A model generated the notes under the pieces. It was not told the DNA's origin and searched no databases. It saw nothing but the letters and a program-made list of their open reading frames with translations. A DNA stretch of 22,145 nucleotides from positions 1 to 22,145 of the forward strand of contig JANPLI010000195.1 of assembly GCA_031426455.1 (NCBI GenBank). The letters run 5' to 3'. This DNA comes from JANNMJ01 sp031426455. Its GTDB lineage: Bacteria; Bacteroidota; Bacteroidia; Cytophagales; Hymenobacteraceae. Of the stretch, positions 1 through 10,000 are shown in pieces; the first letter of the stretch is position 1, and each line of letters opens with the position of its first letter. The position numbers were made by a program, and so were the translations under genes.

Positions 1-105
1 GGCGGTCAGAGCGCGGGTGTTCACCTCTTCCCATTCCGAACAGAGTCGTTAAGCCCCGTTGCGCCTATGGTACTGGAGTCACATCCGGGAGAGTCGGTAG
101 CCGCC
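1..105 (+). rRNA. rrf: 5S ribosomal RNA (5' end possibly cut by window edge)
   Basis: The sequence carries the conserved bacterial 5S core: the CCATTCCGAACAGAG segment of loops B/C, the GTTAAGCCCC strand and the GATGGTACTG-like helix IV region (here CTATGGTACTGG). The terminal stem closes between GGCGG at bases 1-5 and CCGCC at 101-105. One to a few 5' bases may lie upstream of the window. Its position suggests that the 16S and 23S genes of an rRNA operon lie immediately to the left. No tRNA follows it. Confidence 0.94.
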
Positions 106-120
106 AACCTTATCAACCAG

Positions 121-153
121 CAGCCCCATTCGCTACAAAAGCGGGTGGGGCTG
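121..153 (+). terminator. Hairpin terminator of the rRNA operon
   Basis: A 14-bp stem (CAGCCCCATTCGCT with AGCGGGTGGGGCTG, including G-T pairs) closes a five-base loop 15 bases after the 5S. The tract that follows (TCTGCGTTTC) is only weakly T-rich. The position directly after the 5S and the long GC stem make termination of the rRNA transcript the natural role. Bases 154-391 contain no gene and no promoter match that I could defend. Confidence 0.75.
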
Positions 154-391
154 TCTGCGTTTCGGGCGGGCAGGAACGCGCTTGAGTGGCCTTTCGCGCA
201 CCAGCGTCAGATTTTGGGCTGGGCGGGCGGGACGGAACAGGTCAAACCAGCGAGGGAGAAATGGGGAAGCGGGGAAGTTGAGCCAAGACCCTGCCTATAC
301 CGGCTAGACCACCCCACTTGCCGATTTTCCTGCTGAGCCGTGCCATTGAGGAGCCAAGCTTACCTTAGCGACAACGTCTAACTCGTTTTTG

Positions 392-3300
392 ATGAAGGTA
401 TCCTGCGCAGTCCGATATTTTTTCCTTCTTTGCGGGGCCCTTTGGCTTTCCATCTGCCCTGCCAGCCTTGCCCAGGCGCAGTCCTGCCCACGTGCGGCCA
501 CCTGTACGCCTGGCGCGGCTAGCGACCCCGACGCGGCCCTTTTCGGGATGGGCATCCTCAATGTCACGATTGGGTCGATCAACAATACCACCGGCGACCT
601 CACCGAAGGTTACCGCGACTATTCCTGCACCCTGGGCACCCGCCTGGCGCTGGGAACCAGCGACCTGATCAGCGTCCGTACCCACGCCAGCTCCGATGAG
701 TACGTCCGCGTCTGGATCGACTATAATAACGATGGGGCTTTCGGCGCCGCTTCCGAACTGTTTTTTTCCTCCGGTCCGGCTCGGCTGCATACGGGTTTCT
801 CTAATGTGATTCCCACTACGGCGGTCGCCGGCATCCCGCTCCGAATGCGCGTGTCGGCCGATGCCAGCAGTTCGCCTATTCCCGGCCCCTGCACGACCCC
901 GGAGTACTCGCAGGTCGAGGATTATGCCGTCACGCTCGGCTCCAACACGCTGCCACCGGTGGCCCGGTTCCGCTGGAGCCAACCGCAAGCCTGCACGGGC
1001 ACGTTTAACTTCTTCGACCAGAGTCAACGGGGCCCCACAGCCTGGCACTGGGATTTTGGCGATGGCCAATTCAGCACCCAGCCCACGCCGATGCATACCT
1101 ACGGGCAGGCCGGCCAGTACCTCGTGCGCCTGCGGGTCTGCAACGCCTTCGGCTGCGACTCGACCTTGGTGGCGGATACCCTGAACTGGTACCCGGCCCT
1201 GCCGGTCGCGGCGGCCTGCACCCCCGCGACCACGGCCTATTGCTGTGGCTACGGCATCACCCGGATCGCTTTTGCCGGCCAGGCCCAGGTCTCCGCCGAC
1301 GGCGCCGCGGGCTACGAGGATTTTACCTGCCGCCGCCGCTTTGTCGTCGGCACCGGCCTCACCTATCCGCTCCGGGTACGCACGGCCCCGTCCTCCCACG
1401 TGATCGCCGCCTGGCTCGATGCGAACAATGATGGTCAGTTCAGCGCGACGGAAATCCTTTTCACCCAAACCAGCTCGAATGGGGTTACGGTTAACGTCAC
1501 GATCCCTGCTGCGGCCGTGACGGGCGTCCCCCTGCGGCTACGGATTACGGCCGACGCCGCCGGCCAGCCGCTGACGGCCTGTACCGCGCCGCGCCTGGGC
1601 CAGGTCGAAGACTACAGCGTTGTGGTTCAGCCCATCGGTTCGTGCACCCGCCTGCTGCCTTTGGCGCCGTTGCGGGTCGTGTACGATCCCTGTCTGGGTG
1701 CGCGGGCGCGGCTGGAGCTGCCGATGGCGCAAGCCGAGGCGGCGTTGCAATGGCAATCGTCCGCCGACTCGCTCAACTGGGCGGATGTCGCCGGGGCGAC
1801 GGCGGCCACCTACTTCACCGCCCCGGTTACCGGCCCCATCTACTACCGCATCAAGGCGTACTGCGGGGTACAGACGGCTTATTCCGCCGGCTGGCCGCTG
1901 GATACGGCGCAATACTGCTACTGCCGAAGTCTGGTCAGTAGCGGAAACTGTCCAAGTGGCATATACGATTATCCGGTCATGGCCCGCGTATCGATCAGCC
2001 ATAGCGGGTTTACTACTGCGGGCCTGCCGTGCAGCGTCCGTCCCGATTCCACGCATCATACGTTTGCGCCCTACCCCCCGAATCAGACCACCACGCTACG
2101 TCGCCAGACCGCCTACGAATTGAACGTGGCATTCAGGGCGCCCTCCACGTATCCGATTTATGCCTGGATCGACTACAACCGCAATCATGTGTTCGAGACC
2201 GCTGAGCACATCGAGGTCTCGCTTCGGGCGTGGCCAAATACCATAACCTCGGCCGTCTTTACCGTACCCGTTACGGCCGCTCCAGGGCTTACCGGGATGC
2301 GAATCCGGGTGTGGGACGGCAGAAATGACAATGCGTGCGATGCCCTGGCCTTTGGCAGCACCCACGACTACACGGTCACGATCGCGCCCGACAACTGCCT
2401 GGCACCGCTGCTGGCCGGCACCCTTCGGGGCACCCCCGCCTATTGCGCCGGCCGCGCCCCCACCCTGTCGGTGCAGGGCCAAACGCCGGGTACGTTTCTG
2501 CAATGGGAGATCTCGCCCGATAGCAGCAGCTGGCGGCCGCTGGCAGCGAGCCACGACGACACACTGGCGCTCACCTTGCTGCCCGGGCAGACGCCCGGTG
2601 CCTGGCAGGCGGCGGATCGTTTCGTGCGGGTCAAGGTCAGTTGTGGCACCCAGGACGTTTACACGCCCGCCGTGCGGGTGCGAGAAGACTTCCAGCTCTG
2701 CTACTGCGCGCCGACGGTTACGGTGTGCGGCGAGCCGGCCCTGCGCGGCGTGCGGCTGGCCCACACGACCCTGCTCGACCGCACCACGCTCTGCCCCACT
2801 ACGTCGTACCGGCTGGCCGACGCCACGCAGCCGCGCTACCGCGCGACGCTGCTGCGGGGAGTTTCCTACCCGCTAACGATCACGCCCGGCCTTGCGGCCG
2901 GTGGAGTGCCGCGGCAGCGCTTCGACGCCGTGGTCTGGCTCGACGCCAACCAGGACGGGGCGTTCACGGCGGACGAACAGACGGTCATCCGGGTCCACCC
3001 GGCGAGTCCGGACACCACCGTTTCGCTCACCGTCCCGCCCAGTGCCCGCTTGGGCAGCACGCGCCTGCGCCTAGTAGTGCGCGCCGCCGACTCCGGGTAC
3101 TTCGCCTCGCCGAAGCAGTGTGAATACCGGGGCGCGCAGGAAATGCGGGATTACCGGGTAACCATCCTCGCCCCCCCACCGACGACGCTCCCGCTGACGG
3201 CCGGCGTCATCGACGGCCCCACCGGCGTCTGTGTTGCTAATGCCGTACTGCTGCACGTCCAGCATTTCTCCTTCGACGCCACGCTGCGCTGGCAGCGGCA

Positions 3301-4444
3301 GACGCCCGGCGGCTGGCTGGATGTGCCGGGCGGTACGGGCGCCACCCTGCGCGACTCTCTCATCGCGCCGACGACTTTCCGGGTAGTCGCCACGCGCGGC
3401 GCGGCCGTCGCGTACTCCGCCCCGTGGTCGGTCAGCGTGCAGGGGCCCTGCTATTGCTCTAGTGGCCTGGGTAGCAGCGGGTTCAGCTTAAGCTCCGTTG
3501 GGATCGCGATTGCGGGTGGGGGCGCTCATCTGCTCAACCGCGGCCCCTCCCCTGAAGACGTCAGCCATTTCATCTACGGCCCCGATTCGCTCACCACGAC
3601 GCTCTACCGCGGGCGCGCGTATCAAATCGGTGTCGCTGCCGTTTACCCTGGACTCTCGGGTGGCATCTGGTTCGACTACAACCACAATGGTACGTTCGAC
3701 CCGGCCGAATTCACGCGCGTATTGGTCAATAACCGCCTGTTGCCGCGCACTAATACCCTGACTATCCCGGCCAACGCCCCGCTGGGTGTGGTGCGAATGC
3801 GCCTCCGGGTCGCCGAGAACTTTATGCTGCAAGGCGCGAACAGCTGTACCCGGATGCGCAGTGCCTATAATGCGCAGGACTATCTGATCACTATCGCCGA
3901 TCCGCCGGCTTACCTGGCGCCCGAGCTGGCCGCGCCCGATACCGTTTGCTCGGGCGGGACCATCCGGCTGCGTCCGACCATCCCCTTGCCCGCCGGCACC
4001 ACCTACGAGTGGGCCGGCCCGGCCGGCGCGCTGGGCCAGGGTCCGCAGGCCGAGCAGCTGCGCGCCACCGCGGCCCACCAGGGCTACTACTACCTGACCA
4101 CCACCGCGCCCGACGGCTATCGCCTCACGACAGCCCGCTACGTGGTGGTCGATGGCTCCTGTATCGCTACCGGCCTGGAACCCGGCCGGGCGCCATTCAC
4201 CATCCAGCTGGCCCCCAACCCGGCGGCGGGCCAAACCACCCTGCGCGTAATGGGCAACGCCGCGGCGCTGACCGTGCGGCTGCTCAGCGGCACCGGTCAG
4301 GTGCTAACGAGCCACATATTGCCCGGCAATACAGGCTCTTCGCGCGAATTGGTGCTTTCGTTGCGCGGCTACGCTTCCGGGCTTTACTTAGTCCAGGTCA
4401 TCGGGGCGGAGGGCGTCGCGTATCGTAAGCTGGTGGTGGAGTAG
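392..4444 (+). CDS. Secreted GEVED/PKD multidomain protein with T9SS type A sorting domain
   Basis: This is a 1350-residue secreted protein with an N-terminal signal peptide (hydrophobic YFFLLCGALWLSI, cleavage near AQA-Q about residue 30). Five GEVED-type modules are visible. Each has a calcium-loop-like W-(I/L/F)-D-x-N-x-(D/N/H) start (W108, W341, W592, W849, W1093) and ends in a xxDYxVT motif (near 177, 407, 659, 920, 1163). A PKD domain spans about 188-265 with WDFGDG at 220-225. Ig-like Cys-rich spacers separate the later modules. Residues about 1269-1350 form a T9SS type A sorting domain (IQLAPNPAAGQ...GLYLVQV...RKLVVE), so export by T9SS and cell-surface anchoring or release is expected. 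The ATG at 392 is preferred over the adjacent TTG at 389. GEVED and PKD modules are common in adhesins and secreted enzymes of Bacteroidota. No catalytic domain was recognised, so an adhesion role is inference. Confidence 0.9.
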   Translation: MKVSCAVRYFFLLCGALWLSICPASLAQAQSCPRAATCTPGAASDPDAALFGMGILNVTIGSINNTTGDLTEGYRDYSCTLGTRLALGTSDLISVRTHASSDEYVRVWIDYNNDGAFGAASELFFSSGPARLHTGFSNVIPTTAVAGIPLRMRVSADASSSPIPGPCTTPEYSQVEDYAVTLGSNTLPPVARFRWSQPQACTGTFNFFDQSQRGPTAWHWDFGDGQFSTQPTPMHTYGQAGQYLVRLRVCNAFGCDSTLVADTLNWYPALPVAAACTPATTAYCCGYGITRIAFAGQAQVSADGAAGYEDFTCRRRFVVGTGLTYPLRVRTAPSSHVIAAWLDANNDGQFSATEILFTQTSSNGVTVNVTIPAAAVTGVPLRLRITADAAGQPLTACTAPRLGQVEDYSVVVQPIGSCTRLLPLAPLRVVYDPCLGARARLELPMAQAEAALQWQSSADSLNWADVAGATAATYFTAPVTGPIYYRIKAYCGVQTAYSAGWPLDTAQYCYCRSLVSSGNCPSGIYDYPVMARVSISHSGFTTAGLPCSVRPDSTHHTFAPYPPNQTTTLRRQTAYELNVAFRAPSTYPIYAWIDYNRNHVFETAEHIEVSLRAWPNTITSAVFTVPVTAAPGLTGMRIRVWDGRNDNACDALAFGSTHDYTVTIAPDNCLAPLLAGTLRGTPAYCAGRAPTLSVQGQTPGTFLQWEISPDSSSWRPLAASHDDTLALTLLPGQTPGAWQAADRFVRVKVSCGTQDVYTPAVRVREDFQLCYCAPTVTVCGEPALRGVRLAHTTLLDRTTLCPTTSYRLADATQPRYRATLLRGVSYPLTITPGLAAGGVPRQRFDAVVWLDANQDGAFTADEQTVIRVHPASPDTTVSLTVPPSARLGSTRLRLVVRAADSGYFASPKQCEYRGAQEMRDYRVTILAPPPTTLPLTAGVIDGPTGVCVANAVLLHVQHFSFDATLRWQRQTPGGWLDVPGGTGATLRDSLIAPTTFRVVATRGAAVAYSAPWSVSVQGPCYCSSGLGSSGFSLSSVGIAIAGGGAHLLNRGPSPEDVSHFIYGPDSLTTTLYRGRAYQIGVAAVYPGLSGGIWFDYNHNGTFDPAEFTRVLVNNRLLPRTNTLTIPANAPLGVVRMRLRVAENFMLQGANSCTRMRSAYNAQDYLITIADPPAYLAPELAAPDTVCSGGTIRLRPTIPLPAGTTYEWAGPAGALGQGPQAEQLRATAAHQGYYYLTTTAPDGYRLTTARYVVVDGSCIATGLEPGRAPFTIQLAPNPAAGQTTLRVMGNAAALTVRLLSGTGQVLTSHILPGNTGSSRELVLSLRGYASGLYLVQVIGAEGVAYRKLVVE

Positions 4445-4522
4445 TAACATACAGCTTGAGTGGCCAGCCACAAGTTACAAAAGCCTCAAGGCAATTCGCT
4501 GCAGGATGATTTGGCCAGCCGC

Positions 4523-5812
4523 TTAAACCCCTGCACGCCGCCCAACCGTCACTTCGTGCATGGCGGCACCGTTTAAGTATTGCTCGGCTAAAGCCAAGAG
4601 ACCGGGGGCATCGGCATTCTGGACGTCGCTTACGAAATCGTTGTAATAGGTCGGCGGGAGGTCGTGCAGGATGGCGAAGCGGTATTTGCTCATCTGGTCG
4701 AAGACGGAGGTGATTTCGCCGAGGAACTTCCCGATGGTGTAGTTTTTCACGGTGGTCAGTTCGGCTTCCGGAATCAGCTCGGTTTGGAGGCGCGTTAGCT
4801 CGTGCTGGATCTCGGTGAAGGTATTGGCCGTGCTGGCGGCGTTTACATCCGTTGCAATGGCGAACGATGAGGCCTTTTCGCGGTGGTTGATGCCGGCGTG
4901 AATGCCATAGGTATACCCTTTGTCTTCACGGATGTTTTTCATCAGCCGGGAGCCGAAATAGCCGCCCAAAACGCGGTTCAGCAGAAAAAGCCGGTGCGTA
5001 TCCGGGTGCTGCGGGCCGGGCCACAGGCGCCCGACGCGGACGGATGATTGCAGGCTGTCGGGCATCGGAATTTCATCCTGCCGGTTGGCGTCGGGTTTTT
5101 CAATCCCGGGTCCGGCCGGTTCGGCTGATGTGCCGGCGAAGGGTAAGGCTTGTTGCAGCGCATCGAGGTGGGCTGGGCTAACGTCGCCGGCTACGAAGAT
5201 TTCGGCCTGGTGCAGGCGGTAGCGGTCGGCATAAAAAGCCCGCAAGGCAGCAGTTGAAGTCTGCAACAGGGCTTCTACATCGATTTCCGCGCAATACGGG
5301 TGCCCGGCCCCAAACAGGTTGCGGGTGATGCGCTCGGTGGCCAGGTAAGCGGTTTTTTCGCGCTCCACGCGGATCGACTGCGCCAGTCGGTTCCGCAGGG
5401 CGTCGATTTCCGCGTCCGGATAAGTGGCTTCCGTCAGCAACTCCTTCAGCAGCGGTAGCAGCGACGGCAGGTGCCGGCTCAGGCAATAGAGGGAAATCGT
5501 GACCCGGTCGGGGCCGGGCGTCACGTCCAGAAAAGCGCCGTAGAACGCGATGGTTTCGGCCATCTGGTGGGCCGAATGGTGGGCGGTGCCCTCGGTCAAG
5601 CCGCGCGCCGTGAGCAGGGCCACCGCAGGCGCCGGTTCGTACCAGTTGCCCGCGCGCAACACGATCTGGACCTGCACGGCCGGCAGTGCGTCGTGCGCCA
5701 TTACGTGCAGCCGCGAGTGGTTCGGCAGCGCCTGCACCTGGGGCGTAGGCAGCGAAAAAGAACGCACCGGCTGGCTGGCCGGTGCGTGGGTGCGATCGAG
5801 GACGTTCGTCAT
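4523..5812 (-). CDS. M16 (pitrilysin/insulinase-like) family protein lacking the HXXEH zinc motif
   Basis: The 429-residue length and two-lobed layout fit the M16B family. The C-terminal half holds the family signature GGYFGSRLMKNIREDKGYTYG at 283-303, with the R295/Y302 pair used to contact substrate. Where active members have HXXEH, this protein reads L66-L-T-A-R70, followed by the aligned EGT at 74-76, so the zinc ligands and catalytic Glu are absent. In paired M16B enzymes one subunit carries HXXEH and the other only the R/Y motif; this resembles the second type. There is no signal peptide, so a cytoplasmic location is likely. Its ATG lies three bases after the porV stop codon, so it is probably the last gene of a porU-porV-M16 transcript. 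No catalytic partner lies next to it: the downstream neighbour is convergent. Its function in this operon is unknown. Confidence 0.9.
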   Translation of the reverse strand: MTNVLDRTHAPASQPVRSFSLPTPQVQALPNHSRLHVMAHDALPAVQVQIVLRAGNWYEPAPAVALLTARGLTEGTAHHSAHQMAETIAFYGAFLDVTPGPDRVTISLYCLSRHLPSLLPLLKELLTEATYPDAEIDALRNRLAQSIRVEREKTAYLATERITRNLFGAGHPYCAEIDVEALLQTSTAALRAFYADRYRLHQAEIFVAGDVSPAHLDALQQALPFAGTSAEPAGPGIEKPDANRQDEIPMPDSLQSSVRVGRLWPGPQHPDTHRLFLLNRVLGGYFGSRLMKNIREDKGYTYGIHAGINHREKASSFAIATDVNAASTANTFTEIQHELTRLQTELIPEAELTTVKNYTIGKFLGEITSVFDQMSKYRFAILHDLPPTYYNDFVSDVQNADAPGLLALAEQYLNGAAMHEVTVGRRAGV

Positions 5813-5815
5813 TAT

Positions 5816-6982
5816 TTATTCGGTAGCCGGGGCAGCCGGAGCAGCTTCCTGCTGACCATCAAACTTGAAAATCAGCGAAATGCGAATGGTGTTCGCCAGC
5901 GGGTTCGTCTTGTTGTTCGGAATTAGATAAGCTGCATCGACTCCGAAAACCTGGTACCGAATGCCTAGTCCCATACTGAGGTACTGACGCCCGCCCTTCT
6001 CGGCGTGTTCGTAGAAATAACCGCCCCGCACCGCCAGCAGGTCGTTGTACCAATATTCCAGGCCAGAAGCGATGTTTACTTCCTTCATTTCCTCCTTCAG
6101 GCCGTCCGGGGAGTCGCTGAACGAGGTGAAGATGCCGTTGACCAGGCTCTTCTGACGAACGGCTGCCAGGGCGTTCTGGTCGCTGCCCTGCGGGGTAGGT
6201 ACCAGCAGCTTGTTGGCATCGACGGCCAGCGTGATCTTGTTGAAGGGGTCGAGGTCGTAAGTAATGGCGGTGCCCAGGCGCAGATTGGTGGGCAAAAAAT
6301 CCTTCTCGTTCGGGTTCGTGTAGGAAATCTTGGCGCCGATATTCGACACGTTCCCCCCGAACGAGATGTTGCCGGTGTTGGCGCCGAAGTTCACGTCGCG
6401 GGTATAGTAAATACCCAGATCCACGGCGGCCGAGTTGCCGGGTTTGGTAGCGGAACCGCTAAAATTTTGGCCACCCGTCAGGTTAGAGTGGATAAAGCGC
6501 GCCGCAATGCCTAAGCCCAGATAGGGACTCAGTTTTTGGCCGTAGGCCGCGCTAAAAGCGTATTCTTTTGGGGAAAATTGCCCCAAGTCATTGTTTGATC
6601 CATCCCGAAACTGAATTTCTCCCAAGTTGAAGTACATCAACGACGCCGCAAACGCCGAATTAGGGGTAATCTGCTTGTAACCCGACAGAAAGGCCAGGCC
6701 CATATCGTCGGTAATGTTACGCAGCCACGGGGTGTAGGACGCCGAGACGCCGTACTGGTGCTGCAAAAAACCCAGCTTGGCGGCGTTCCAATGGATGGAA
6801 TTGGCGTCCGGCGAAATGGCTACGCCCGCTTCGCCCATTGCCGCCGAGCGCGCATCGGGGCTGACGGTCAGAATAGGTACGGCGGTGGTGATGGCACGAA
6901 CCGGCGTTTGAGCCAGCGCAGGTGCGGCGGCAGTACCCGACAGCGCACCCAGAGCGAGCAGGGTGCGAAACGACTTAGGCAT
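5816..6982 (-). CDS. porV: Type IX secretion system outer membrane channel/shuttle protein PorV
   Basis: PorV (LptO) is a FadL-like outer membrane beta-barrel. It receives T9SS cargo from the translocon and carries it to the sortase complex with PorU. The 388-residue protein starts with a signal peptide (MPKSFRTLLALGALSG...ALA-Q). The family-typical block SPDARSAAMGEAGVA and SPDANSIHWNAAKLGF follows at about 40-75. It ends with barrel strands (IRISLIFKF) and an Ala/Pro tail of about 12 residues. It lies 45 bp downstream of porU, the gene order known in many Bacteroidota, and 3 bp upstream of the M16 gene, so the three probably form one operon. PorQ is the main alternative, but the adjacency to porU makes PorV much more likely. 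Confidence 0.93.
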   Translation of the reverse strand: MPKSFRTLLALGALSGTAAAPALAQTPVRAITTAVPILTVSPDARSAAMGEAGVAISPDANSIHWNAAKLGFLQHQYGVSASYTPWLRNITDDMGLAFLSGYKQITPNSAFAASLMYFNLGEIQFRDGSNNDLGQFSPKEYAFSAAYGQKLSPYLGLGIAARFIHSNLTGGQNFSGSATKPGNSAAVDLGIYYTRDVNFGANTGNISFGGNVSNIGAKISYTNPNEKDFLPTNLRLGTAITYDLDPFNKITLAVDANKLLVPTPQGSDQNALAAVRQKSLVNGIFTSFSDSPDGLKEEMKEVNIASGLEYWYNDLLAVRGGYFYEHAEKGGRQYLSMGLGIRYQVFGVDAAYLIPNNKTNPLANTIRISLIFKFDGQQEAAPAAPATE

Positions 6983-7027
6983 AGGAGGAAGATGAATCGG
7001 GCTTAAAGATACCGGGACGCGGCAGGA

Positions 7028-10000
7028 TTAATTGAGGATGACGAGCTTTTCGTACTTCGACGTGTGGGACCCGTCGCGCTCAGAGCGCACATTGACTTTG
7101 TAAACGTAAACGCCGCGCGCCAGTACGTCGCCGTATTCATCGCGGCCATCCCACTGAATATCACCTAGGTGGGCTGCGCTGGTGATAGCGCGGGTATTCA
7201 GGGTTTTGATCAGCCGCCCGCTCACCGTAAAAACCTGCACCTGCACGTCGAGGTCTTCGCCGGCGCGGTTGTGGTCGAAGTGAAAGGTGGTGCGGTTGGC
7301 AAACGGGTTGGGGTAGTTCAGTACGTGATCCAGCGCCAGTTTGGCGTCGTTTACGACCTCAAAATCAAGTCGCCCTTCGCCGGAGTTGTTGTGCGTGTCC
7401 CAGGCTTTGAGCGTGAGGGTATGGGGGCCGGGCGTCAGGCCCTTGAACAGAAACTTGACCTTGCCGGATTTGTACGAGTCCACGTCGGCCGTGTAGTACT
7501 GATTCAGCGCCAGTACGTTATCGCGCTTGCCGTCGAGAATGGCTGTGATCTCGTGGCCGATACCAGTGCCGGCGGTATTGATACCGCTGGAATCGCGCAG
7601 CGTTGCCAGCAGCGTGGCGTCCTGGCCAGTCGTGCCACCGCTGACGAACGAAAAGTCGTTCAAAAAGAGCCGGATAGCGGGTGGGGTAGTGTCGGCCAGG
7701 GCAGTGGAGTCAGAGCCGCCAATGACGATATCGGTGTTGGCGCCGGAAGCATCATCATTGGCTGACCAGGCATAAAGGCTGATTTTACCCAGGCCGAAGC
7801 TGTAGTTGATATCCTTCGGCACTACGAAGCGCGTGGACCACTGACCGTTCGTGACGCTAGCCACGCCGTCGTAGATAATGCTTTCGCGGACCTGGATGGG
7901 GATTACGTTCTGATTGCTCCCGTTACCATCGATTCTCCCTTCATCGCCGAGGGTCAGGATCGTAGAAGCTTTCTCGTAAACCGTTACCTGAATCCGGCCC
8001 GTGAAATTGTTGAGCAACTGGCCATCGGGCGTTTGGATAGTACCCGCAAGTGCGACCGTTGAAAGTGCCCGCAAGGTATCGCCGCTGGCCGTGGGCGCCT
8101 GACCATTGATAGTGCTGATGACGGCGCGCTGGCGCGGGTAAGCGAGGCGCATCGAGGGGTCGCCGAGGAGCGCAAAGTTGCGGCTATTGACGGCGTTACC
8201 CCTTGTTTTAGCCCGTCGGTAAAGGTCACCCAGGCGCGGCGCGTTGGTGCCGACGGGGGTGAAAAGTCCGCCAAAAAGACCGTCGCTCAGCTCTTTGTTA
8301 TTGTTGCTGTACACGGGCCGCGTGGTGGTCAGCAACCCGATGGCACCGCCCTGGGCATTGAGCAAGGCTTCTTCGGCGCCGGATACGCGCCGGGGGTCAT
8401 CGTAACGCCCAAAGTCGCAGGTAGCAGTCAGAAAGAAAGCGAGGCGATCCGTATTACGCCAGCCCCGAACCTGCGGGATGTCGAGGATGCGTTCGGCAGT
8501 CCAGCCGGTTTCGCCGCCGTGGCCATAGTAACCCACCAGCAGCGCTCCCTGATCCACGGTTTTTTCGAGCGCCGCATACGTCGCCGGCGACCGTTGGCCG
8601 CTGGATACCGTGAGCTGGGGGTACAGATCGAGGTAGATTTTATGGACGTTGTAAGTTGGGGCACCACGCACGATGAACGGCTCGGCCGTGATGTCGGCAT
8701 CCCATTGGCTGGCGCCCCCGTCGTCGTCGGCCACGAAGGCGATTTCGTTGCGCCATTTACCGAAACTGGTAGGCGCATCGTAGCGGATCAGCTTCGCAAC
8801 GGCGTCGTCGGCGGCCGTGGCATCGGTCACGGGCAGGCGCCCGATGCCAATATCCACGAGTTCTGAGGTATTGCTTTCCGACCAAGTGCCCTCATCGTCG
8901 TCGAGCAGGCCCAGGTAGTCTTCCGAAGAGAAAGAGTTGATTGGCCCGTACGAATTATAGGATTCGTAAACGGGAACGAAATTCGTGTTATTGGGCGTGC
9001 GGAGCGGCGGCGAGCCGGGGCGCTGGCTGTACCACTGGTTGGATTTGTAGTCAAAGGACCCGTCGCCGAAGAGCAGCAGGTGCAACGAGCGGGTTTGCAC
9101 GTCCGGAGTACGGGCGTAGAGCAGGCGCATCAGGTCGCGGATGGCGGTCAGGTCCTGGCGACCCGATGAGAATTCGTTGTACACCTGGGTCGTCGTGGCG
9201 ACGGCTACGCGCAGGCCGTCGAACTGGCGGCGGTGTTCGGCCAGACGGTTGGCCTGGGCCAGGAAGGTAGGGTGCGTGACGATGAGCAGATCGAGGCGGT
9301 CGTCGGGCGAAACCAGGTTGGCGTTAAAGCCGTGTAGGTTCTGGTTCGGCACCACCCCGAACCCGCGCACGGCGTCCTGAATTTCGCTGGGGTTGAAGAC
9401 GACGAACTCGCGGAGCGAATCGGTAGCGGCGGTCAGCGTAGCCGTGGCGCCAGCTACCTGAGCCGGTAGCTGCTGGGGTCGAAGCGGGTTGGTGATATCC
9501 CAGACCTTCGTTTCGGAGTTATAATTACCCACCTGAAAGGCACTTACCCGGCCGGGGCCCACACTGGCCACGCTTCGGAAGCTGGATTGCGCCCCGTAGC
9601 GCTGTAGTGTCCGGGGGGCGTTGATTTCCAGGTAATTCAAATTGCCCTTGTTACCGCTTTGGGCAGTAGCCAGAAAAGTCATCTGAACCCGCAGCGGATC
9701 CGTGCTGCCGATGGCGTCGATGGGCACTGCGAACGTGTTGTCCACTAGCGCGCCGGAATGTCGGTAATTGACATCGTAATCGGTGCCCGGTGGGCCGCTT
9801 TGCTGGGTGCCCGCCCCTTGACCATTGACAGAATAACGAAAAACTGGGACCGTGCTATTGTTTGGTGTCGCAACGTTAGTCAGGGCATTCGCCGTCAGTT
9901 GCAACGTGCCGCCGGGCGCAAGGCCGGGTAGCGTAAACGGAATTTCCAGGTTGGTGGTGAAGGTGTTCAGCTCTTCGCCGTACCACTCGCGGCCCGAACC

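Noticed and set aside
361..368. TACCTTAG as a -7 box for the GEVED gene
   Set aside because: It matches TAnnTTTG at seven of eight positions, but no TTG box lies at a suitable distance (nearest at 346-348, only 12 bases away).
365..1468. 367-codon minus-strand frame opposite the GEVED gene
   Set aside because: Low-complexity Gly/Ala/Arg composition and complete overlap with the GEVED gene. The same holds for 2096-2764 and 3488-4234.
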